This document shows, piece by piece, positions 1 through 11,507 of a stretch of 64,000 bases of DNA. Where the stretch lies: the NCBI GenBank assembly GCA_034401135.1, contig JAWZSP010000005.1, positions 3,968,001 through 4,032,000 of the forward strand. Reading direction: 5' to 3'. The translations under genes were made by a program, and so were the position numbers. The first letter of the stretch is position 1. The number at the start of each line of letters is the position of its first letter. The stretch comes from Volutella citrinella. Taxonomy: Eukaryota > Ascomycota > Sordariomycetes > Hypocreales > Nectriaceae. The notes beneath the pieces are model-generated. The model was given only the letters and a program-made list of their open reading frames with translations, was not told the DNA's origin and did no database searches.

Positions 1-861
1 GAGGGGCAATAGCCAATGCTGCCCACTGTACTGGGATAGGCAGGCAAGATTTGCAATAGGATATGAGGAGGCAACCAGGTCAGACCAGCAAAGCTTGGGC
101 CTGGGCCTGGATGTACCACGTCAAGGAATGACCATTGGTGAGGTGAGGTGATGGCGATGCGATGGCGCAATTCGGCATCCGCAACTAACTTGCCCAGACG
201 CTCCGCCGACAGCCCGTAGCCGGCCTCTTCGTCTGGTGGCCAACTCCCGGCAACCGCCGCTGCGGCCAATCACGGAAGGCTGGTTGTGCGAATACGGGAT
301 GGAGGCAGGGTGGTGGAACTGGAAGGAAGCTCGTCAGCCTCCTGTCTTGCTGAGAAAGTCTGCCAGATACTGCCCCTCGACCCCTCTAGTGCGTCTCCCC
401 TACCAATTGCCCCTCCAGGACCCCCCAGGCGCCACCCCTCAACCCCTCGACCGCCCCTCTGCCGCCCCTCTGCCGCTCGTTTTGACGCGGATCTGTGCTG
501 CTGTTCACAAGCTCGCCACGGCACTGGGCTCCTTGCCTCCTGACTAAGCTGCTCTTGGGCCAACCACAGCCCTGGCTTCTCCTGGTGGGATGTGGTGGCT
601 CCAGGAGTGGCTCCAGCAGCTCTAGTGGGCTCCTGAGGCTCCTAGGGCCCTTGCTCATCGTTACCCCTCCCCCGCTTTCGGCCTGGTGTCTTGCCTGAGT
701 TTTCGTTGCTCGACTGAATACTTTTTAGCTGCCGACGCGCTCCCAAATCTTTTTTTCTTCCTTCTTTCTCTTTCATCCACTCATCCATCTGCCCTTTGCT
801 TTCTCGTCAATAGGATCTTTGAATTGATCCTTTGTGGTACAAGCAGGGTCTGAACCAATTT
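1..861. other. Intergenic DNA and promoter region of the methionine synthase gene
   Basis: I see no convincing gene here. The short open frames on both strands are proline- and arginine-rich, as expected from GC-rich non-coding DNA. From about 720 to 820 the plus strand becomes strongly pyrimidine-rich (runs of T, CTTC and TCC). This is typical of fungal core promoters and transcription start regions, and fits transcription into the methionine synthase gene downstream. Confidence 0.6.
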
Positions 862-1000
862 GTACGTCTTCCCTTCGCAATGCCTGCTTCCTCTCCCACT
901 CCAAAGCCCCTCACCCCGCCCCTCCAGCCGACCGCCCCTTCACCCAGCCCGCCTACGGCCTCAACAGTTCGATTGATCCCGTGCTTACATACGGATACAG
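862..1000 (+). other. Possible 5' UTR intron of the methionine synthase gene
   Basis: A GTACGT donor at 862 and an ATACAG acceptor ending at 1000 flank 139 nt, with a CTTAC-like branch point about 12 nt before the acceptor. An upstream ORF (ATG at 880, stop at 1006-1008, 42 codons, proline/threonine/serine-rich) lies almost entirely inside this segment. Splicing would therefore remove the upstream start codon from the leader. This rests on consensus sequences only. Confidence 0.35.
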
Positions 1001-1046
1001 CTTCCTAAAAAACTATACCTTCAGATTACTCGGACAAACCGTCAAA

Positions 1047-3462
1047 ATGGTCCAGTCCGCAGTTCTCGGTTTCCCCCGCATGGGTGTGAACCGTGACCTC
1101 AAGAAGGCTACTGAGGCTTGTGAGCAGCCCCTCATAAAAATCTCCCGAGAAGTTTCCGCTGACCGCCACAAACAGACTGGGGTGGCAAGATCTCTCAGTC
1201 CGACCTCCTTGCCGAGGCCAAGCGACTTCGTCTTGCTCACTGGCAGATCCAGAAGGATGCCGGTGTCGACATCATCCCCAGCAACGACTTCGCCCTGTAC
1301 GACCAGGTCCTCCACCAGATCCAGGACTTCGGTGTAAGTAGCCACGCTCTTTGCTGCCTCTCTTGCAATGATCTAACGCGTTGTCTCAACAGGCTGTCCC
1401 CGAGCGATACACCAAGGATGGCCTTGACAAGATTGACGAGTACTTCGCCATGGGCCGTGGTCACCAGAAGGGTGGCGTTGACGTCCCCAGCTTGGAGATG
1501 GTCAAGTGGTTTGACAGCAACTACCACTACGTCAAGCCCACTCTCCAGGACAACCAGACCTTCAAGCTCACCGGCGCCCCCAAGGCCGTCGCTGAGTTCA
1601 AGGAGGCCAAGGAGGCTGGCATCCAGACCCGCCCCGTCCTCGTTGGCCCCGTGAGCTTCCTCCACCTCGGCAAGGCCGACCGTGGCCAGTCCGTCGACCC
1701 CATTGACCTGCTCGACAACCTCCTCCCCGTCTACGAGCAGCTCCTCACCCAGCTCAAGGAGGCTGGTGCCGAGACTGTCCAGATCGACGAGCCTGTCCTC
1801 GTCTTCGATCTTCCCGCCAAGACCAAGGCTGCTTTCAAGCCTGCCTACGAGAAGTTCGCCAGCCTGGGTGACAAGATCCCCAAGCTCGTCTTCACCACCT
1901 ACTTCGGTGACATCGTCCACAACCTGGACCTCCTCCCCAAGGACATCTACGCTGTCCACGTCGATCTCGTCCGCAACCCTGAGCAGCTCGAGGCCGTCAT
2001 TGGCGCCCTTGGCCCCAACACCATCCTCTCTGCCGGTGTCGTCGATGGCCGTAACATCTGGAAGACCAACCTGAAGCGTGCCATCGAGACCGTTGAGGCC
2101 GCCATCCAGAAGCTTGGCAAGGACCGCGTCATTGTTGCCACCTCCAGCTCTCTCCTCCACACCCCCCACACTCTTGCCAGCGAGAAGAAGCTGGACCCTG
2201 AGATCGCCGACTGGTTCTCCTTCGCTACCGAGAAGACCTCTGAGATCGCCCTGATTGCCAAGGCCGTCACTGAGGGCCCTGCTTCCGTTCGTGAGCAGCT
2301 CGAGGCCAACGCCAAGTCCATGCAGGCTCGTGCCACCTCTTCCCGCACCAACGACCCCAAGGTCAAGGACCGCCAGTCCAAGGTCACTGAGCAGGACTAC
2401 AAGCGAAAGTCTGAGTTCCCCACCCGTATCAGCCAGCAGCAGGAGAAGCTTAACCTCCCTCTCTTCCCCACCACCACCATCGGATCCTTCCCCCAGACCA
2501 AGGACATCCGAATTCAGCGCAACAAGTTCACCAAGGGTGAGATCACCGAGGCTGAGTACGACAAGTTCATTGAGAAGGAGATTGAGGAGAACGTCAAGAT
2601 CCAGAAGGAGCTTGGCCTTGATGTCTACGTCCACGGTGAGCCCGAGCGTAACGACATGGTCCAGTACTTCGGTGAGCGCCTGGATGGCTATGCCTTCACC
2701 ACCCACGCTTGGGTCCAGTCCTATGGCTCCCGCTGCGTCCGACCTCCCATCATCGTCGGTGACATCTCTCGTCCCGCCCCTATGACCGTCAAGGAGTCCA
2801 AGTACGCCGTTTCGGTCTCCGACAAGCCGATGAAGGGCATGCTGACTGGCCCCGTCACCTGCCTCCGATGGTCTTTCCCCCGTGACGATGTCCACCAGTC
2901 CGTCCAGGCTGAGCAGCTTGCTCTTGCCCTCCGTGACGAGGTCGTTGACCTTGAGAAGGCTGGTGTCGACGTCATCCAGGTCGACGAGCCCGCTCTTCGT
3001 GAGGGTCTCCCTCTCCGCTCCGGCAAGGAGCGTGATGCCTACCTCGCCTGGGCTGTCAACGCTTTCCGTCTCTCCACCGCTGGTGTCGAGGACTCCACTC
3101 AGATCCACTCCCACTTCTGCTACTCTGAGTTCCAGGACTTCTTCCACGCCATCGCTGCCCTCGATGCCGATGTTCTGTCCATTGAGAACAGCAAGTCTGA
3201 CGCCAAGCTCCTCCGTGTCTTCGTCGACTCTGCCTACCCCCGCCACATCGGCCCCGGTGTCTACGACATCCACTCCCCTCGTGTTCCCAGCGAGAAGGAG
3301 ATCAAGGACCGCATTGAGGAGATGCTTCAGTTCCTCAAGCCCGAGCAGCTCTGGATCGACCCCGACTGCGGTCTCAAGACCCGACAGTGGAAGGAGACCA
3401 AGGAGGCTCTCATCAACATGGTCAACGCCGCCAAGGCTTACCGTGCCCAGCTTGCCAAATAA
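1047..3462 (+). CDS. MET6: Cobalamin-independent methionine synthase (5-methyltetrahydropteroyltriglutamate-homocysteine methyltransferase)
   Basis: This cytosolic enzyme transfers the methyl group of methyl-tetrahydropteroyltriglutamate to homocysteine, the last step of methionine synthesis. Three exons give a continuous 766-residue protein: 1047-1119, 1176-1333 and 1393-3462. The length is usual for the MetE/Met6 family. The start MVQSAVLGFPRMG is the conserved family N-terminus. The first intron splits a tyrosine codon and restores the YWGGKIS motif; the second restores FGAVPERY. The C-terminal barrel keeps the zinc-site signatures IHSHFCYSEF (His-x-Cys) and DPDCGLKTR (Cys). Codon use is extremely biased to C/G, as expected of a highly expressed gene, and this bias also opens a long spurious frame on the opposite strand. 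Identification is near certain; exon borders are very likely. Confidence 0.97.
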
Positions 3463-3864
3463 GGGACGCCCTTGCGCCCAGTGGATGATGACGATGGTAT
3501 AATGGGGGCGTATGTGGATTGTGTTATCTAGTGTGCTATTTGCGAAGGCTGTTCATCGAAACAGCTACGATTTCAACATCGGCGTTAGGGGCTGGTCGAA
3601 AAAAAGACCAGATGTGTTTGGCTGCATCCTAAAAGTTAACCTACGGATCAGGATCAGGGAAATGGAACGGAAAGACGGTTAGGCGAGCATTCAACATTTA
3701 GATACCCTCCCAATTGGGAGTTGATGAGGTCAATGATCAACAGAATGACCGATTATTCAACAATATTATTTTTTTTTAACAATTTCTTGTCTGCGTGCCA
3801 CTCGCGTGTTGATTTGACAGACCAACCCAGACCTCTCCCAGTCGACTCACGAAGGGGCGCCCCT

Positions 3865-3874
3865 GTCACGTGAC
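3865..3874. promoter_or_regulatory. Palindromic E-box (GTCACGTGAC) upstream of the AT-hook gene
   Basis: A perfect 10-bp palindrome containing CACGTG lies about 107 bp before the start codon of the AT-hook gene. A second core, CCACGTGT, lies at about 3893-3900. TCACGTGA is the classic site of Cbf1-type bHLH factors in fungi. Binding here is inferred from the sequence alone. Confidence 0.45.
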
Positions 3875-3980
3875 AACGCGTGCCCCTTTCTCCACGTGTC
3901 GCGTCCTCACTCATCCTTGCAAGCTCAGCGAAGTGACGGCGGCAATTGTCGAAGCTGAGCCCGATTCAGCAGAGGACAGA

Positions 3981-5918
3981 ATGCCTCCGATCATCATCGC
4001 GGACTCTGATGAAGAAGAAGATGGCTATGGGCAGGCTGAATACCCACAAAACCGCCAAGGTGCTGCTGGCGACCTACCCCTTGATGGGACAGCTCTATCG
4101 CCCACTCGTATAAGCCACACAACATCAACTGACTCATCCTTCTTTCGGCACATTTATGACGAACAGAACAATAATTTTGTTGATGCCACAGATGGTCAAG
4201 ATATTGGACCAGCCAGAGACGGGATGCCGAGCTCGGAAATGACAGCCCCAGCGACCTTTCAACGAACTGTAGGAGCTTTCATCGAACCATCATCGCTGAC
4301 GTCAATCACTGATCCTACCACCGCGAACCGCCATCAGGCGTCGAGTGGCAAAGATGCAAGCGATTGGACACAGATATCTACCCCAGGCCGGGCCAGAGCA
4401 CCTCTGGCTGCCATGCATGACCCGTGGGAAGTCCCGAGCAGCCCAGAAGACACACAGCCATGGCTCCCTAAACCCAAACGAGATTCGGCCTCTCGAAATA
4501 AGAGAGACAACGGCCATCCGACCAAGGGCCAGGAGCAGAACCCGGCAGGCACCACACACAACAGACTCGAAGACCCCGGTTCCCCGGCAGGCAAAGCCAA
4601 ACGGAGGAAGATGAGGCAGTCGCAAAGTCAACAGGATGGAAATGAAGTGCTGTTGGTAGATGTGCCGTCATTTCACGATAATGAAGATGGGCAGCATCAA
4701 AAAGGGTCCGCTATTACCTCTAGCATGCTTCCACCAACGTTGCCCAACGACAACTCCATGTTTTACATTGCGTCGGGGCATCTGACAGACGCACAAAAAG
4801 CGGAATACCAAAGCATGCCACAGCCGTCGTCGAGTACTGGACCTAGCCAAGGATTGCTACCCCGATTTTATCAGCAAGATATTCAGGCTCCTGGATCCAG
4901 TGGCTCAGCGACCAATGTCAATACCCCTCGAAGCGGTGGTCCCGGTTTCAGCACAGCACCACTCCCATCAGAGCCGGATCATTTGCCCAGTACCGCCCCT
5001 CGGCTATCCCTATTGGAGTCCCGGGATCGAAGTCCGGTTCCTTCGCCCAGGGGACCGCCAGAAACTGGCATAGGCGCTCACCCGAACCCCGGATGGAACT
5101 CGTCGCCAGACATCATATCTGCTATCGAGGTCTCGCCACAGCGACAGAACAAGGGACAGGTAGATGGGCCACAGAAGAGAACCCGACGAGAACCACGAAA
5201 AAGTCAAAGGGCGGAGCAACAGGATGAGCCTGGCGGACAGTCAGAGGACCCCAAGGAAACAACAACCGAGGCCCCGAAAGCGGCTACACCAGAAGACACA
5301 ACAGAAGTCACGCTGGATCCCGAGGCCAATGAAGAGATTGAAACCCCGCCGAAAGTCAAAAGGCTTAGGGGTCGCCCCAAAAAGATTGCGGCTGAAGCCA
5401 CCACGCAGATGACACCTTTAGAAACCCCCACTCCTGGGAGTGGCGAAGCCGTTACCAAGACGAAGAAGAAACGTGGCAGGCCGCGGAAAAAAAACAAACC
5501 AGCTACAGATGACCACGCTCTCCCGGCCGAGCCCTTACCATGCGAAGCTTCAACGACAATCGATACCGACAAAACCAACACTGCTCAGGGAAGCTTAGGG
5601 TCTGAGACAAAGGTGGCAGAGTGCAAGACAGTTCTTGAGTCTAGTCACGAGGGCCACACAGCACTTGAACACGAAGATGCGCAACCGCCAGAAGAGATAG
5701 AACAGCCTGAAGATATCACAACTGATACCAAGCCTGCTGATATCAAATTAGCCAAGGAGGGCAAGGGGCTGGCTACTAAGAAAACCCAACAAGACAGCAT
5801 GGCTCAAGTTGGCAAAGGCTTTTCAACACTGGGTCAAGGGGCTGGGAAACCAGTATTCCGGGTTGGGCTCAGCAAGCGGTCGAGAATTGCGCCTCTACTC
5901 AAGTCACTACGTAAATGA
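3981..5918 (+). CDS. AT-hook nuclear protein, function unknown
   Basis: This is an apparently intronless 645-residue protein, mostly low-complexity and rich in S, P, T, E and Q, so probably disordered. Two AT-hook cores are visible: RLRGRPKK near residue 462 and KKRGRPRKK near residue 497. Each is embedded in basic sequence, indicating minor-groove binding to AT-rich DNA in the nucleus. The N-terminus (PIIIADSDEEED) has hydrophobic residues followed by acids, which resembles a SUMO-interacting motif. The last 18 residues (VGLSKRSRIAPLLKSLRK) are basic and look like a conserved tail. I chose the ATG at 3981 because the upstream in-frame codons contain no ATG and cross the E-box promoter. A chromatin or transcription role is inferred; the specific function is unknown. 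Confidence 0.85.
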   Translation: MPPIIIADSDEEEDGYGQAEYPQNRQGAAGDLPLDGTALSPTRISHTTSTDSSFFRHIYDEQNNNFVDATDGQDIGPARDGMPSSEMTAPATFQRTVGAFIEPSSLTSITDPTTANRHQASSGKDASDWTQISTPGRARAPLAAMHDPWEVPSSPEDTQPWLPKPKRDSASRNKRDNGHPTKGQEQNPAGTTHNRLEDPGSPAGKAKRRKMRQSQSQQDGNEVLLVDVPSFHDNEDGQHQKGSAITSSMLPPTLPNDNSMFYIASGHLTDAQKAEYQSMPQPSSSTGPSQGLLPRFYQQDIQAPGSSGSATNVNTPRSGGPGFSTAPLPSEPDHLPSTAPRLSLLESRDRSPVPSPRGPPETGIGAHPNPGWNSSPDIISAIEVSPQRQNKGQVDGPQKRTRREPRKSQRAEQQDEPGGQSEDPKETTTEAPKAATPEDTTEVTLDPEANEEIETPPKVKRLRGRPKKIAAEATTQMTPLETPTPGSGEAVTKTKKKRGRPRKKNKPATDDHALPAEPLPCEASTTIDTDKTNTAQGSLGSETKVAECKTVLESSHEGHTALEHEDAQPPEEIEQPEDITTDTKPADIKLAKEGKGLATKKTQQDSMAQVGKGFSTLGQGAGKPVFRVGLSKRSRIAPLLKSLRK

Positions 5919-7992
5919 GAAAGAATGCAAACCGGTCTTACGACTTATAAGACAGGCAAGGCCAAAGAACGGGGTGTTTCTCGTGGACGTGGCCATGCGC
6001 CGATATTTGAGTCAAGGAGAAATTCTGTTTGGTCCAGGCCCAAAACACGCAGCACAATGCCAGTACTCTCAGCATTGGCAACGCACCTGGGGCTTGCACC
6101 AGGGAACGCATCAGGACCGCGAAGGACCAGCTGAGGAGGCCCGGGCTGAGCCGTCCGCATGCTGGAGGAACGCGGCAAAACAGCAACCCAGAAGCTATTG
6201 GGGGGTTGCAGGACGGTGAGGGTTATGTGGACTCACCTGAAGGCAGGGCCGGCCTGGGATGTGCAGTATGGATGCAGCGCGGCCACGTTGTTGGCGTTGC
6301 TGGCTCAAAGTCGTGAGGTCCAATCGAGTGGGGGCGGCTGGTTGGCTCTCCATATTGTCGGGCTCCAGGCGGGCTACTGGTTGCGGTTGCGGTTACTAGG
6401 GTTTCCGTGCGGCACACAGCCAATTGCGGTTCTGCTAATGTACGACTACTCGCCATCTGGCCATTTTCTCAGACACGGACAGCGTACTCTAGCCAAAGAC
6501 GTTGGCAGAATCCGTCTCTGGATCCTTGCATTCCATTTGTGGGGAGTGGATCGCTGCATAGTGACGGTGGTGGTGGAATCCCTTGGTCCCTCTGCCTCGG
6601 AGAAAGGCGTGATAGAGAGGGTCAACATGACTGCTCCCGCACAGGCACACGCTGGGACGCAGTTGCAGAGCGGTGGCTGGTGCCGCCGTGCTTGTGTGAC
6701 AGGGCTGCTGTTTTGGTGGTTTCGATTTGTCTGTTTCGCCTGAGCACGAGGCAGCCACAGACGCACTGCAGCCGGCTTGACCGTTGGACGACGATCAACT
6801 CCAGGACGGTAAGTGCTAGCTGGATAGGCGCCTCGGGCGAGGGGCGGCAAAGCCTGTGTGCCGGCATTACGGCGCCCAACGATGATGGCGGAACTGCCTG
6901 GGGGCCATGGGCTGGCTACGGATTGGGATTTGCCAAGCCGGCGCGAAACTCCCAACAAGAGCAAACGGCTGAGGGGTTTGGAGCGGGTATGTTCCGGGCC
7001 TTTGACGGTGGCGCGCGAGGCTGGTTGACTAAGGCACAGTTCTGATAGTCCCCCAAAGGGCGGTAGCCACGCCCTACCTGTGTGCTTGCTACTGGTGTCT
7101 CTCCGACTAGCTGCTGTGCTAATAAACAGGATGGGACCACTGATGTGCGATCTCTCCGACTGACCTCACCTCGCCTTACCAGACGGAGAAGGCAACTCCG
7201 AGATCTATTCCAGTGACCGCCTGAGAGTGGGTATGACGATCCGGCTGATGTGTCGTTTGGATGCGTCCACCATTGCTTGGAGTAGGAAATGAGCTGGTCC
7301 AGGAGTACAGGCGCACGTTCAGCTAACGGTCGTGGTGATGGATGCCGCTGCTGTTAATTACGGCGGATGAGCGATAATCGCAGCCGTCGTCTGCAGAACT
7401 ACGCAATTGCTGTGGTACTGTGTGGTCGCACAGCGCACAGGTGAATCATGGCGCGGGCGTTGGCGCATGGGGAGCATGGCCACTGTGCAGGCCGTAGCGT
7501 GGGCGGCAGGTGCAGTGCGGTGCAGGCTGCTTGCTGCATCATTCGGATTCATTCCAAGGACCAAGGCCGAGGGGGAAAGAACCGGCCGGGAAACGGGCGA
7601 GGAAAGCAGCCCCCGCCACCAGGGCGCCAGCGTTGAGCCAGCCAATGACCGCCGGTCCCGCCGTGGTGCAAATTCAAACCGCACCCCGCACTAGGCGCAA
7701 TCGGGAAGAGGGGCAGAGGGCAGAGGGCAGAGCGGCGTCGCAGTGACCGAATCTCGGCGCCGCTCCATCGACTACGCTGGCCGCGCGAGTCTTCGACTGA
7801 CTCTACACGCATTAATTTTTTTGGCCACTCACACCCGCATCGCCGCCGACTTCCCTCCCTCCCCCGTTCCCTCTCCAGTCTCCATTATCATTGTTCTCTG
7901 GGGCCCGTTGCTTCCTCGGATTCCTCTCTTCCTCTCGCTCCCTTCCACTGGCTCTCTGATCCCTGTTTCCGCACACGGCTTTGACCCTCACC
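5919..7992. other. Intergenic region of about 2 kb
   Basis: No gene is supported here. Open frames up to 212 codons exist on both strands, but they are rich in W, C, R and G, overlap one another, and match no family I recognise. The last 150 bp or so (about 7840-7990) are C/T-rich and probably form the promoter and leader of the threonine synthase gene. Confidence 0.6.
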
Positions 7993-9933
7993 ATGGCGGC
8001 CAACGGCACCAATGACACACATAGCCCGTCTCAGCGCTATCTGAGCACCCGAGGCGAGGACACTGGCGTATGTAACCCCCTCTCCGTCTCTATGCTACGC
8101 TTGCAGCCCGGACTCTGGTCGCGATCGAGTCCTCTTTTGTATTATTCCCCGGCTCTGCCTTTACCCCTCGTTTCGCCGGCATACCTCTGGCGCCGTCATT
8201 CTCCGCCATCTTCGTGGCACAATCGGCTTGCGTGCTAACACGGGCAATCAGTTTACCTTCGAGGAGGCCGTACTGAAAGGCCTGGCTACCGACGGTGGTC
8301 TGTACATTCCCGAGCACATCCCCAAGGCTGCCAATTGGGAAGCCTGGAAGGACCTCAGCTTCTCCGATCTGGCCTACGAGATCCTTTCGCTCTACATTTC
8401 TCCGTCCGAAATCCCGTCCGAGGATCTCAAGGGCATCATCAACCGCAGCTACTCCACCTTCCGCGCCCCCGAGACCACCCCCCTCGTCCACCTCACCGAC
8501 AACCTATATCTGCTCGAGCTCTTCCACGGACCCACCTTCGCCTTCAAGGATGTCGCCCTCCAGTTCCTTGGCAACCTCTTTGAGTACTTCCTCGTGCGAA
8601 AGAATGAGGGCAAGACCGGCCGAGGTATGTTGTCAGCTATTGATTGAAATCTGGCATGCTTCGTTTGCTGGTGCAAGTAGACTCACATCGAGATAGATCG
8701 CCACCACTTGACCGTCATTGGCGCGACCAGCGGCGACACTGGATCGGCTGCCATCTACGGTCTGCGAGGAAAGCAGGATGTCTCTGTCTTCATTATGCAC
8801 CCCAAGGGCCGTGTCTCTCCCATTCAGGAGGCTCAGATGACGACGGTTCTCGACAAGAACGTTCACAACCTTGCTGTCACTGGTACTTTTGACGATTGCC
8901 AGGTACTACCATGTTTGCGCACATTCTCGTGTTATAAGTTCTAACAAGCCTCGCACAGGATATCGTGAAGGCCATGTTCGCCGACCCCGAGGCCAACAAG
9001 GCCCTGAACCTCGGCGCCGTCAACAGCATCAACTGGGCTAGAATCCTCGCCCAGATCGTCTACTACTTTCACTCCTACTTCGCTCTCATCAAGAAGTCAT
9101 CCTCTCTCAAGCTTGGCGATAAGGTGCGCTTTGTCGTGCCCACTGGCAACTTTGGTGACATCCTCGCCGGATACTTTGCTCTACGAATGGGTCTACCCAT
9201 TGAGAAGCTCGTCATCGCGACCAATGAGAACGACATCCTGGATCGTTTCTGGAAGACCGGAAAGTACGAGAAGAACCCTGTTTATGGCGAGGAGGCTGCT
9301 GGTGGCGTTGCTGTTGACGGTGTGGCTGCCGACCCCGATGGCGTCAAGGAGACTCTCAGCCCGGCCATGGATATCCTAGTGTCGAGCAACTTTGAGCGCC
9401 TGCTATGGTTCCTTGCCTACGAGTTTGCCGCCACTGCTGGTATGGACGACCTCTGGAACAAGAAGCAGGCTGGCCAGGAGGTGTCCACCTGGCTGTCGGA
9501 GCTCAAGACCAAGGGCTCCTTCGGACCCGTCTACCAGGACATTCTCAAGTTCGCCAAGCGTGACTTTGAGAGTGAGCGTGTGACTGATTCGCAGACGGTT
9601 GAGACCATCCAGTCCTACTACAGCAAGATCAAGTACGTCCTTGACCCCCACTCGTCTGTGGGCGTCACTGCGACCGAACGGTCCGTTTCCCGCGCTGGTG
9701 CCGACGTTCCTCACATCTCGCTCTCCACTGCCCACCCCGCCAAGTTCGCCGGCGCCGTGGACTTGGCTCTTCGTGAAATCGAGGGCTTCAACTTTGAGAA
9801 GGACGTGCTCCCCACCGAGTTCGTGGGTCTGGAAGCCAAGGAGAAGCGAGTCACCGAGGTGGAGAACAACTGGGAGACGGTCCGCGAGATTGTCAAGGCT
9901 CAGGTGGAGCAGGAGCTTCAGGAGGCGAACTAA
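7993..9933 (+). CDS. THR4: Threonine synthase
   Basis: This PLP-dependent enzyme converts O-phosphohomoserine to threonine and phosphate, the last step of threonine synthesis. Four exons (7993-8067, 8252-8624, 8697-8902, 8959-9933) give 542 residues, close to the fungal Thr4 length. The N-terminus has the family pattern RYLSTRGED followed by FEEAVLKGLATDGGLYIPE. The PLP lysine lies in HGPTFAFKDVALQ (about Lys124). The GATSGDTGSAA loop and the VPTGNFGDILAGY segment bind cofactor phosphate and substrate. Every splice junction uses GTATGT or GTACTA donors and AG acceptors, with frame continuity. Strong C/G-ending codons suggest good expression. No oddities were seen. Confidence 0.96.
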
Positions 9934-11507
9934 GGCTTTGCGAAAGGAGGAACTGACAAGAACACATTGGCGCTTTGCGTGGGATTTTCACGTTGTGATG
10001 CATGTATTGAGTCCTTGATGGCCGTGGTTCTAGCTTGAGCGGTATGATCTGGAGAGCACGACATCTAGACGAGGGGAGCGAGGAATCAAACGGGAGCGAG
10101 ATGGAAAGAGGATGCAGCGACGCCTTTGTCGCAGATATCATTTTTAGCATTCTATTTACGGATACAAAGGAGACGAAGACAACTAGAGATACAGAGGCGC
10201 CTAGCCTTGACGGAGCAGAGGATTACCCAAAGGCACACATGGAGCGAGTGGCCTGTAAGTGCCCGCATGTATGGTGTGGTATTGTCGGGTTTGGAATGCC
10301 GTTCATGATGGTTACGGATGGTGGTGGAAAACGGTATCCCCACGATGCTATACACTGTTATCAAAGTCAACGGCCCATACCAAGATGGATCAGACTCCAG
10401 CGCAGTGACTATTCGTGGTAGGCTGGTTGGGGAACCTGCCTCCTGCTGGCCCAGATATGAGCAGATATAGATGCAATACAGAGACTCGCCGTCTTCTGAA
10501 CGGGTTGCAATGCCACTCAACCCCGTTGAGGAACAAGGGTGACAACAATGGTGACTCGTGCGGAGAAGGCGTGGGCATAACTGCGGCCAGGACCACAAAA
10601 GGTAGAAAGAGAGCTAACTTGGCCTTGATATTATTGCTACTAGGGGCTATTATTCATTGACCCTGTTGGCCAGCAGTTGGCCAGCCACACAAGACTCTTG
10701 AAGCAGATCAAGCTAGACTGGACGACCAAGACGGACCACTAGGAAACAACGAGACTCAAACACGGTTGGACATGCGTAAACAAACGACAGACAAACCAAA
10801 AATCAACGCTGAGCTGTCAAGGACTCGTGGTATAAATTGAGGCAGGACTCCTACAGCCTTCTCTTCGTGCCAGTGCCCTCTCTCACCCTCGTCGCCGTTC
10901 TTGTAGTACATGTTGTTTGATTTGACGGCGTGCCGGCGACACTTGTCGCTGCTTCTCTCAGCCGGTTCATAGTGATATTTACCCATCCGTGTTTGTTCCC
11001 GATACATGGTATGATGTAATAGGCACCCATTGTGCAGAATTTGCCACAGTCCCATATCTCTCCAGTGCCCGATGTCTCCAGTTGAAACCCCCTCCTCCCG
11101 CCCGTGTCAGTCTTCAAGCTCGGATAAGTAGCAAAGACACGACAGCCTCGAAACCACGAGACACAGAGCAATCGACTCGAAGCCGAGCGTGGCTAGGATT
11201 CCAAAGACATGACAAAAAAAACACCAAAAACGCCTAATCGTAATGCATTCCATGCTGTCCTTTGTTTTCCAGGGCTGGACTCCCCTCCTTTTGAAAGCAA
11301 AAAAAGAAAAACCGTAGATACCCAATGAACCCCCTCGCCACTTCCCCGCTTAACCGTCGGTTCCTGTGGCCAATCCGTGGGGGTGTGCATGCATAATAGT
11401 GGTGTCGTTTTGCCACCAATAGATGTGTGAGTGTGGTTTTGTGCGCGCGTGGGTTTGGTGTTGGTCGGCAAGCTGTGCGCCTGTTTCGGCTAATGCTTCG
11501 GCTCGAC
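9934..11507. other. Intergenic region between convergent genes
   Basis: About 1.6 kb separates the stop codons of threonine synthase (plus) and the mitochondrial carrier (minus). It should hold both 3' UTRs. I see no further gene. Composition is more A/T-rich than the flanking exons, with short A and T runs near 11210-11320 that could serve as polyadenylation elements of the minus-strand gene. Confidence 0.6.

Noticed and set aside
1237..3273. 678-codon open frame on the minus strand opposite methionine synthase
   Set aside because: It mirrors the highly biased codons of the real gene (GTC/GAC on the opposite strand become valine-, leucine-, aspartate- and glycine-rich text) and has no domain. 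It is an antisense shadow.
6159..6743. 194-codon plus-strand frame in the threonine synthase upstream region
   Set aside because: The residue mix is not protein-like, the codon bias differs from neighbouring genes, and overlapping frames exist on both strands.
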